Shown here: in pieces, positions 41,701 to 53,700 of the stretch | Numbering within the stretch: position 1 is the stretch's first letter | Layout: every line of letters starts with the position of its first letter | Assembly (NCBI GenBank): GCA_026874595.1 | Contig: CM049316.1 | Coordinates: forward strand, 64,775,176-64,839,175 | From: Sipunculus nudus | Lineage: Eukaryota > Annelida > Sipuncula > Golfingiida > Sipunculidae | Length of the DNA stretch: 64,000 nucleotides | Direction of reading: 5' to 3' | The notes under the pieces: model-generated | Database searches by the model: none | Told to the model about the DNA's origin: nothing | The model's input: only the letters and a program-made list of their open reading frames with translations | Position numbers and translations under genes: made by a program

Positions 41701-44700
41701 ATCAGTCATGCATTAATTGCTGCCTTATTATCTTGGAAGTCAATGTTCAGATGGTGTAAGGTAAACATTTAAAAATAATATTATCACCAGTTTATGGTCA
41801 CAAAAGACTTAACTACCGGTATGTGATAAGACATGCCTACCCACACAGCCAAAAAAAAGCACAGTCATTTTGTGCACATGTTTATTGTCTGACATACAAA
41901 ACAGTCATGTGAAATAAAACTATATTTGCAGCATTTATTACGGATTTTCGTTTGGCAAAAAATAAAGAAATTATGTAAAAGCTACATTTGGCATAATGCA
42001 TGATACCTCTATGATGGCAGAATTTAGGATGCAATAAATATGCTGCTTTCTTTTGAGTACATTGTAAACAAAGCAGCCAAATTCTGAAAACTCTCATCTT
42101 TTAATAATCACTGCATGAATCAGTTAAACAATGTCATCATTCCTAAATGATCATATTCCAAACTTATGTGTAAAGTTTCATCAAAATCCATGAAACTATA
42201 TGTTTTGATCTTATGAATACACACAAACACTATCTAGTGAATACCGTACAGTTTTCCCACTTCACTTGCATTGGGGTAAATACACAATATGTCACCCATG
42301 TCATCTTCACAAAGTTCTATTAACTAACGGCTTTCACAGTCCAGGCTTCAGTCCTATACTAACACGTCTGTTTGATTGGGTGTTTGGTTTCAAACTCATT
42401 TGCATATTCATGAACTGAATTGCATACTAAAAGATGACAAACTTTTTCTCTGTTCACATGGGAACAAGGGTGTCACGTTTGCTGTTTGGGTGGTTAATTT
42501 AATGTGTATCTTATTTGCATATTAATGAGATATGTTTGAATAATATATGTATATTACTTGCTGACTAGGAATTGGGAAATAATGTGTTCAATTCGGATAC
42601 TGTTCTAAATATGTGATTATATATTTGCTTGTTATAGTGTTGACAGAGTTACGCTTGTGAGTGAGATTGGGTGAATGGATTAGAGTTACTTTTTTACTTG
42701 CATTTTCAAATTTAAATTTTAAATTATCCTAAATAATTTATATGAAATCTCCTTGTGTATTTTTTTACAATAACTCAGAGTGGAACTGACTGCAATTATA
42801 AGCTGAAATTTCAAAGGTTGTTCTTTTTAGGAAGCATGTCTCCAGAAATATATACATTTATTTAATATTTACCGTTTTGGTTAGATCAATTAAAGGTGTG
42901 CTTACAGGTTTATTTCAGTTTAGACAATATTGTACACATCTTAGTACATTTGTTGAAAAAATACTTTTGTCATATTATAAATGGGTTTGACAAACAGCAG
43001 ATTGATTCATTGGTATGCATAGTTTATATTGTTATCATGGTTTATATTGCGTTAATTTAAGTGTTCTAAAGATTTTCAATTACAGGAAATCAGTACTCAG
43101 ATCACAAACAACAAATTAAGGAAACAAATCATTGAGGATCTTACTCATATAAGCATTAATTCTTATTTAAAATTTTTTACTGCAATTCCTAAAGGACTCT
43201 TAACATTGTTTCCGCAGATGCTTAATGGTGAATTTTAGCAATTAAAATGATAATTACTGTGTAATTATATGGGAAAAAATGTTGGGCCAATCACCATTGA
43301 GTAGGCCAGTGTGTAAAGGGTTACCTCTTATTCCCTCTTAACCATGTGTTATATCATGGAGATAGAATTAGGTGGAGTGAGCTCTGGTATCAACGCCATT
43401 ATCAAAATGACCAGTATCCCAGTCTCTAAGGTTAATTGCTCCTGTTTGTTGTACTCGCAGGGATGCCCATTGTACTCAGGGTCCATCGTTATTGCAAAAC
43501 CTTGTAAAAGTCAGACACTACAGGTGCTGCATCTGATGTTGCTTTCAGCAGCTACACTTAAGCATTGGTGTGCTGTTTCACATAAATTTAATGAAATTTT
43601 ATGAAAGCAGAAATTAAAATATCATGCATGTACAATCTCTAATTAAAAGACACATATGTGCAGTCACTAGCAACCAAATACTTATATACCTGTAGCCACA
43701 AGGAGTGATTTTTTAATCCTGCTGCTTTCAATCTCAGCTTTTCCAGTTCGAAGCAGTGCGTGGTGTCTGTGTCATATTGGACAATACTGTGAATTTTTAG
43801 CTCAGCTGACAAAGTGATCTGAGCTAAAGCGATCACTCTTTATCTGTTATCCATCCGTCTTTCCATCCATCTGTCCATATGTCTGTACATTAACAGGGCA
43901 CAAATAGGAACTGCTGGACCTAGAAACTTCTATCTGAAAATCAATGGAGGTCCATAAAAAATCTCCTTGGAAACCTGAAATTAGGTCACTGTAACCTATA
44001 TCCTCCAAGCTATGGGGCATGTAAGTTCCCCCAAAAATAATTACAAATTTGATAAAAAGCTCCAAATTCTGAATAACTAATGCATTGATTGCTCACCCCA
44101 TCTAATTCTATCTCCATGGTTATATAACATCCCTGTACCTGTAGACTGATTAAGCCTAGTTTAGATAAAGTACTTTTGTTTTATTTTCAATGAATATAAA
44201 ATAAAGAAAACCTTGTATTTAAATTCACCACAGGAATAACATCCAGGAGAACATTGATATTATCCGCCTGCAGAGAGAGGTGAAGGAAAAATCCACTAAA
44301 CTGACCGCTCTACAGGCACAGTATGCAAACCTGGAGGAGGTCAGTATCACTCTCACCACCTTTTTTTTAGCCCATTCTTGAATTTGTTGCATTATCTGTT
44401 GCCCATTTGCCAAGGATATAATGCTCTTAAGATCATATGTTTTATTGTTATGAGCCCGTCTATGATGGAACATATTATGGTATACCCACGGTCCATCTGT
44501 CTGTCTGACTTATAATGTTGTTACGATAACTTACCTGGGTTTGGAAAGATTTTCACAAAACTCACCATAACTATATACTAATAGATTATCTCACCCGAGT
44601 TCAAATATTTAATGAGGTCAGAAGTCACCAGATTTTGGTGGCACCATGATTACTTAACGAAAATCTGATGGATTTTCATGAAACTCATTATGAGTATTGA

Positions 44701-47700
44701 TCACTACAGTTTATCACCTGAAGTGTATTCTTTAGCAAAATTCATGCATATTTAATGATGACAGAGGTCACAAGATATGTGACATGCGTATTATGCACCA
44801 TTTATGGTGCTTTTGTTGATTATTGGCATAAGTTTAACAAACTGAAGCAAAACTTAGTAAATAAGGTGGCACCAAAGCAGTACCACCTCAGTGCTATTTA
44901 TTACTATTGGAGCTGTAAAGATGCACTAATCCGCTATTACATTATGTGTACTAAGTAAAATATTTCATCATTGTATCGCCAGACATAGTCTGGAGATACT
45001 ATGGTTTAGGCACGGTTGCGCCGCCGCCGCCGCAGAGATTTCTTTTGGACACAATAACTCAAAAAATATTTCAAGGATCTTTTTCAAACTTGACATATTT
45101 ATAGATATAGGTGAGAGGACGAAGCCTATTTAAAATGGGGTCATGACCTCAACTAGGAGAGTGACCTTGACCTTGAATAGATCCATTTTTGGGGAAAATC
45201 ACACAAATTCTTAAATATCTCAAGAAATCTTTCATGGATTTATCCAAAAATCAAGTTGGACAAAGATCTTGGATAGTGATGTCATGTACCGGAAACTGGT
45301 GGTGCCACCTAGTATCCTTTTCTTGTTTTTGTGCCGTTTAATACTCCCATCATTGCCACTTGACAGTACTTTTAGCATCACAAGTCAAAAACTGATTGAC
45401 AGATTTCTTTAATATTATGCATGAACATAGGTATGGGTTATGGGATGATGTATATTAAAATTGGGGTCATGACCTTTCCTTTGAGAGTGGCTTTGACCTT
45501 GAATATTACCATATATGGTGAAAATCACATAAAACTAGAATACGGGTAGTCGACAAGCGACTACTTGTATCCGCCTAAATCAGAGTGGAACGGGTGAAGT
45601 GTTGCATATTAGCATGGATGTCTGCAGCCAAATTGTGTATGTAGGTTGCGCTACCTACCAAAAAACTCCAGAAAGCTCTATACACATGCAAAACTTTGGC
45701 CCAATCAGTCAAACAGTTCCCAAGATATGAGCTTGGATATCTGCTGCATAAACTAGAATGCAGGTGGCGCCACCTGTCATAAAATCAAGAGAGCTGTCGG
45801 GGATGTATAAACTTGCAAAATTTTAGGCAGATATGTCAAACCACTGCCGAGATATGAGTGATTTTATCCCATGGCAGACAAACAGATGGGAGCTGTGCAA
45901 ACATGGCTGCAGGTGGCGCCACCAGTTTTGCGTATGATAAAGAGCTATGTGAGATTTATACACATGCAAAATTTTGGCCCAATCGGTCAAACGGTTCCCG
46001 AGATATGAGCTTTGATGTCTGCAGTGTAAACGTGAATGTAGGTGGTGCCACCTGTCATAAAATCAGAAAAGCTATCCAGGATGTATACGCATGCCCAATT
46101 TCAGGTGAATTAGTCAAGTCACTGCAGAGATATGAGTGATTTTAACCCAAGGCAGATGAACAGATGGACACTGTGCAAACATGGTTGCAGGTGGCGCCAC
46201 CATTTTTGGTGTATGTTATAAAGCTCTCCAAGGGCTACATTTGTGCAAAAGAATTTTCCTGATCGGTCAAACGGTTCCCGAGATATGAGCTTGGATGTCT
46301 GCAGCGTAAACGTGAATGTAGGTGGCGCCACCTGTCATAAAATCAGAAAAGCTATCCAGGATGTTTACGCATGCCCAATTTCAGGTGAATTAGTCAAGTC
46401 ACTGCAGAGATATGAGTGATTTTAACCCAAGGCAGACGAACAGATGGACACTGTGCAAACATGGTTGCAGGTGGCGCAACCATTTTTGGTGTATGTTATA
46501 AAGCTCTCCGAGGGCTACATTTGTGCAAAAAAATTTTCCTGATCGGTCAAACGGTTCCCGAGATATGTGGGTTTATGTGTGGAAACAGACGCACAAACGG
46601 ATGCAGAGCGCAAAGGAAAGGTCAGAGGTCAAAACAAAATCGGGGCGCAGCAGTTCACTTGTGACCCGAACATAATCCCGAGTTTCGGAAAATTCCGCCC
46701 AGCGGTCACGGAGGAGTTCTCCGGACACCTACGCGGCGGCGGCGGCGGCGGCCAGCTGAAAACATAGTATCCGCAAAACTCTGTTTTGGCGGATACAATC
46801 ATGAATATCTCAAAAAGGGATGCATGGATTGGTCCAAAAAATAAAGTTGACGGAAGATCTTGGATAGTTTTGTCTTTTGCAGAAGATAGGTGGCGCCACC
46901 TGTTGTCCTTTTCTTGTTTTTTGCGCCTTTGAATACCCCATCATTGCCACTTGACAGTATATACTGTGAGCATTATAAGTCAAACAGTAATGGACAGATT
47001 TCTTTCATGTTATGCATGTATATAGATTCCATAGTTTATGGAATGAGGTATATTTAATTTTAAATTTAATTTTAAAATTTAATTTAATTTAAATTATTTT
47101 TTTTTAAATTAAATTTTTTTTTTCAAATGTTGGATATTTTGGAATGCAGTTTATTGATTTGAGGTCATGACCGTGACTAAAATACAAATACATCACATTA
47201 TATCAACAAAATACCACAAAACCTCATTTGTCTGGCGATACTATGGCTATGATACTAATGTCTAGTTAATGTAAAATGTCCCTGTATTGGTACACTGAAG
47301 GTATTTGATCACCAGTAAATTAGATTCTTGACATTAAGTGATAGTCACTCAGCTTCAAACAAATGATGTTAGGTGGAATGTGTTTCGTCTTAAATCAGGT
47401 AAACAGGATCTGATGCCCAAACTTTATATCATGATATCATGTATCACCACAACCCTTATGTAGACAGGCTTGCTTCTTTGGCAATATGTCAAAATGTTTT
47501 AAGCAAAAAGAGCACCTGTTGGTAAGCAAATGTAAAAAGGAGAGGGATGGAGATAGGTTTGACACTTTTGTGTCATTTTCAATGCTGCCACCTACATTCT
47601 TTTATCAGCATAAAAGTTAAAAAACATTTCACTATTGGAATATGTGGATATTGCATGTTGTTGTTGTGACACATTCAGATGGAAACAAGAAATGGAATAG

Positions 47701-50700
47701 TTTATCTGGTATGCCACTGTGCAAAATGAGCATAAAAATTTAATATAATGATATATATTATATGTAACATTTTCTCCACTTTTAAGTTTTGTTTCATATA
47801 CTGTAATGTTTATCTTACAGAAAATGCACACAGTTAAGAGTAGCCATGACCAGGTTCTTGCTGAGCTGGAACACGCAAACTCACAGCTACAGCAGTCAGA
47901 GAGCCACGTTTTGTCTCTACAGAACCAGCTCAAAACAGGCTCATCCACTCACCACACTCTTGTGCAGGTATATTAACTGGTTTTTCCATTTCACTGACTG
48001 CATTTCTTTAACATATTACTCAGAAATATTTTCTGCAAGAGCAGAATGATGAAATCAGTTTGAATTTTGATTTAATAAAAATCGATTTTGTGTTTAATTT
48101 TACATTTAGATGAAACATTTAACCATAACTTAAAAGGAGAGGATGAAGGTTATTGAATTATTAGACTTGCAATAAATATAATGATAATAATAATAGTAAT
48201 AGTAATAATTGTATGGATAATTATAAAAAAATTAATTGTAATAATAATAATGTTATCAAACTATGTATGTTGGATTCTGTCCCTGGAGATTTCATAAAGG
48301 TAAGTAAAATTCTCAACGCAGGGACTTACATTGTATGTAGCTGTAGATTTTGACCATATCTCACGATCATCATTAGCAGTCTAGTGCCCCTGACAATGAC
48401 TCAGGCGTTGTCACATGACCATGGGTTCCTGCAGTTCTACAACCACTTGTGGTCACATGATCAACGTGGTCTTGTGACAACACCTGAGTCTTCAATGGCG
48501 CTAGACTGCTGATGATGATCATAAGATATAGTTGAAAGCTACAGCTAAGTACAGGGTAAGTCCCTGAGTTGAGAATTTTACTAACCTTTAATAATGTTAT
48601 CATTAATCCTCTTCGCTACATGATGAGCATGGGGCCTCAATAATAATGTGGGTAATGAAATATTTATTATATGCTGTAGTTTTAAAGACATTTCATGAAC
48701 CACAATGTGAAGAACTTTAATGTACAAGTGAAGTGGTTCCAGGGCAATAGTTTTGGGTTATGTCAAGGAAAAACTGAAACAATGTTTCCACATACTCTTA
48801 GGCCTGAGACGGTCCTGAGACTATTTTATCATAGTTTCTTGAGTTTGTAGATTTTTTTTTCAATTTTTTTTTCACTGAAAGCTGCAAGAGCAAGTGGCTG
48901 ACCTGGAAAGAGAAAAGGATATCTTGAAAGAAGCAAATGAAAAGCTGGTTAATAGGTAAGAGGTTGTACATTTACTCTTATTTCAAGAAGTATATGTGTG
49001 TAGAATAATTGACTTAAGAAGTAGTTAAAGACAAATGTTTATGACAAATAGCTAGGAATTAAAGTTAGAAACCTTAACTGGTGGAGTTAGAAAATTAGCA
49101 GTTGGGATCATTTCCAACACATTTAAATTGCATATAACAACATATACTAAGAACACATAGCTAAATTTAAATGAGCTGAATTTTGGATAAATATTGTTAG
49201 TGCCTGTTATATTAATGTTCTCTCCACTTCATATAATTTTTTTATGTTACCCATAGAGTTATTACAGACACACGAAGCTTTGGTGCCACATGTTCAACAT
49301 TGAAAATTATTCAAGCATAAACAACAGAGCTTGGTCTTCCATGTCTTAAGTGACTTTTGTTGAAATTATAATATATGTATTTATGTCATTTTTCTGTTTC
49401 AGTGCTTTTGATATGGAACGAGAGAGAGAATGGCGGAAGAGAGAAAACAGTTTGAAGGTGCAAATTGCACAGCTGGAGGCAACTCTGAAGTCTGACGTGG
49501 GAGAAAAAGGAACCATTCTAGATAAGCTTACAGGCGAGAGAGGTAAGCTACAAGTATATAGATGACTGTGTGATAATATATAAAGCCATACCCAATTGTT
49601 TTGTAATCGAAGAAACAGACAGAAGCACTTCTACACCAGTCTTTAATGACAACTGAGAGTAAGGATATACAGTAGAACCTCCGAATTATGAAGAGTGATG
49701 GGGACCCGATATTTTGCCAGCAATTGAGAGGTGCCTCAAGTAGGGAGGTTATAGATTTCAGGATCCGAGTTCAAGGGACTGCCCATGAGTGGCCGTAAAT
49801 AGGAGGTGCCCTTAGTAAAGAGATGCCATCAAGGATAGGTTCCACTGTAGTTATAGTTATGTTTTGGGTTTGTCTGTCAGCTTGTCTGTCTCTCTGTACG
49901 TCCATCAGGTTTTTATGCCCCTGCCACAAAGTGGCCGGGGCATATAGTTTTACCCATGTCCGTCCTTCCGTCCTTACGTCATTCCGAAATCAAACAGTTG
50001 TACGGACTTTTTTTCGCAATGCCTGCAGATATTGGCCTGATTTTTGGTGTGTTGGCAGATAATGACCAGTTACAGATCGAGTTCACGTTTCGTCCCGGTT
50101 GACCTACTTTTGACCGTTTGACGGCTCCTAAACTTAGAAAATTTCATGAAAAATAGAAATTTTTATGACAAATACACATGTACGTACTTTTTTTCGCAAT
50201 GCCTGCAGATATTGGCCTGATTTTTGGTGTGTGGCCAGATAATGACCAGTTACAGATCAAGTTTGCATTTCGTCTTGGTTGACCTACTTTTGATGGTTTT
50301 ACGGCTCCTAAACTTAGAAAATTTCATGAAAAATAGAAATTTTCATGACAAGTACACATGTACGGACTTTTTTTGCAATGCCTGCAGATATTGGCCTGAT
50401 TTTTGATGTGTGGCAGATAATGACAAGTTACAGATGGAGTTCGCGTTTTGTCCCGGTTGACCTTCTTTTGACCGTTTTACGGCTCCTAAACTTAGAAAAT
50501 TTCATTAAAAATAGAAATTTTCATGACAAATACACATGTACGGACTATTTTTCGCAATGCCTGCAGATATTGGCCTGATTTTTGGTGTGTGGCAGATAAT
50601 GACCAGTTACAGATTGAGTTCGCATTTCGTCCCGGTTGACCTACTTTTGACCGTTTTACGGCTCCTAAACTTAGAAAATTTCATGAAAAATAGAAATTTT

Positions 50701-53700
50701 CATGACAAATACACATGTACGGACTTTTTTTCGCAATGCCTGCAGATATTGGCCTGATTTTTGGTGTGTGGGCAGATAATGACCAGTTACAGATTGAGTT
50801 CGCGCTTCGTCCCGGTTGACCTACTTTTGACCGTTTTACGGCTCCTAAACTTAGAAAAATTCATGAAAAATAGAAATTTTCATGACAAATACACATGTAC
50901 AGCCGTTTTTAGCCCTCAGCTCATAGGCTGATGGGCTATTGTCGTCACCCAAGCTGTCCGTCTGTCCATCTGTCTGTCCGGTGTCTGTCCGTCCGTCCGT
51001 TCCGCGTCTGTTAACTTTTACCTTGTGAGCGGGATATCTCTAAAAGGATTCACCGTTGGAATTTTATTTCATCAGTGAAGATGTATATCGATAAAATCTC
51101 GGTCAAGTTCGAAGATGGGTGACCTTGACCCATTTTTCTACATTTTAGAGCTGATTATAGAAAAACACTCAGAAGTTTATATCTCAGGAACCATTGTGTG
51201 GATTTTCACAAAACTTACTATGATCATTGGGACTGATGGTCTGTATGTGCTGCACAATTTTGGTGGCGCCACCTGCAATTTCTGATTTTTTTAATGAAAT
51301 TTTATCGGTTTTTTCAATTTTGGCCTTTTGTGCAGAATCTCCAAAGGTATTCAACACAGGAACTTCATTTCTTCAGTGCTATTGCATTATATTTACAAAA
51401 TCTTGGTCAAGTTCAAAGATGGGTGATCTTAGCCTACTTTTCAAGGTCACAGAGCTTAGTATAGAAAAAAACTTAGGAGCTTATTTCTCAGGAAGCATTT
51501 GGTGGATTGTTATGAAACATAGTATATTCCTCTCCAATTTAAATTTATAAATGATTATCAACTTTTACTAATATTCTAGTTTCGCAATGCAATGCTTACA
51601 GATACTGGCCTAATGTTTGGTCTGTGGGCACATAATGACCACTTACAGATTGAGTTCGTGTTTTGTCCCAGTTAACCTATTTTTCACCATATGACAGATC
51701 CTGAACATAGAAAATTTCATGAAAGACAGAATTTTTCATGAAAAATGCACATATATGGACTTTTTTTCACAATGCCTGCAGATACTGGCCTGATTTTTGG
51801 TGTGTTGCTTGATAATGACCCTTTACAGATCGAGTTTGCATTTTGCCCTTGTTCACCTACTTTTGACCATACAATACTTCCTGAACTTAAAAAATTTTAC
51901 AAAATTTAACAAATGTTTCTAATTTGCCCCAGGCGGGGGCATTTGTGTCGTTCCGACACATCTAGTTTCATTTCTGTGCTATTTTTTTTTTAAATTTTGT
52001 CAGATTTCATTAAAATTTGGATCAATGATTGCTCTCATGCTTACCTCGGTTGGGATTGGTTTTTGAGTGTCTACCTGAAAAATATTTCTCTCCAGCTCAA
52101 AAAGAATATTCTCAGAATTTGGTCAAATGTCTTAGTGTGTTTTAGTTTTTATGTTTGCCTGCAGATGTCTCCACATGTCATAGTGTATCTGTTTTTCGTG
52201 TGCTCTCAAGATTTTCTCCACGTGTAATAATTTGGGTTGCTTATCAAGCATGAAAGACAACAGGATCCCAAAGACATTAATTCCACGAATTTGCTTGTTA
52301 GAAGTAAAATCTGTTTGAATGTTCAGTGAATTCAAAAAGTTCATTTTAGGACTGCACTTTCATTGGTTTAAAATGGAAAACTTAAGCTTATTAATTTTGG
52401 TTAAATAGAATCTATATAAAATAGTAAGAATAACCACTATCTGCATTACACACGCACCTGTTGCTTCCATGATAGTCCTATGAAATATAATTTAATTTCA
52501 AGCTCTACCGGTCTGTAAAATTTCCAGTCAATCTCAGTCATTAATAAATGTCAGTACTCTGGTCCTGTTCTGTGTTAATTGTGTACCATTGAATTTGTTT
52601 CTACTTTGGCAGAATCTCATGAAAAACTGCAAGATGAACACAAGGAATTACGCATCAAATACTTCCAGCTGAAACATGAAATGGATGAACTTAAGGAGAA
52701 GATGGGCTTCTTCACCCAGGTCAGTATACAAATAAAGTAAAATAAATTTAGCAAGAATTTGTTTTAAGAATACCACACTAATTGTATTATCTCAGATATT
52801 GTTTACAGATTTTTTTTTTGCATTCCAGTTTGGAGTTTCCTTGGATATTACTAGGTAACATGTCAATCTAATCAGTTTTAGCACAGCGGAATCTATGGTG
52901 AAATGTTTGTTGTGAAAGATCAGTTTTAAATTTACTTGTAAGGTGCCTGCTAAGTGACCCTTTTTCACGTGCGATATGTCATCGAGAAGATGCTTGATCT
53001 TTCTCATATTCATGCCTCTTTGGTGTCCAGGAGGACTTCAGTCCTGTCGAAATAACTGACTTGTCGGAATTCCAGTATGGCCCCCAGAGCACAATCCATG
53101 ATTTTCCTATGCGTGCATTATCTCATAAATTATACATTTGATCTTTCTCAAATTCACAGACATGATCGGCGTCTATGAAAGCTCCAGCTCTATTGAATTA
53201 CAGACCCATCCAGAAACCAATATGGCCTCCAGCACAATAAGCGATTTTCTTTCATGCGCATTATCTAAAAAAGAATGTGTTTCATCTTTCTCAAATTCAC
53301 AGGGATGATTGGTACCAAGGAGGCAACTAGCCCTTTTGAGTTACAGACCCATCCAAAAACCAACATGGCTGCTAGAGCATAATAGATGATTTTCTTTTTC
53401 ACACAGTATCTAAAAAATAATTCACTTGATCATTCTCAAATTCACAGCAATGATAAGTGTTCATAAGAGTTTTCAAATTTCTGACCCCTGTTAAATCGAA
53501 TATGGCTGTCAGGCAAATACTTAAAATAGTTTTTACCATAACTTTATAGATAATAGGTAATGCTGTGATTTTTCTGATAATTGGTCTCATTTTGATCATT
53601 TGTGGTAATAAATTTCAGATCAATTTGACATTCATTATGGCATTCATTTAATCTCTAGTTTGTATTATTTTCCTGTTCATATATTACTACACCTTTCCAG

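Noticed and set aside
50224-50757. Overlapping frames with [12 protein letters not shown] and [13 protein letters not shown]
   Set aside because: Produced by the 180-bp tandem units of family C; the frame shifts between units and no conserved protein is implied.
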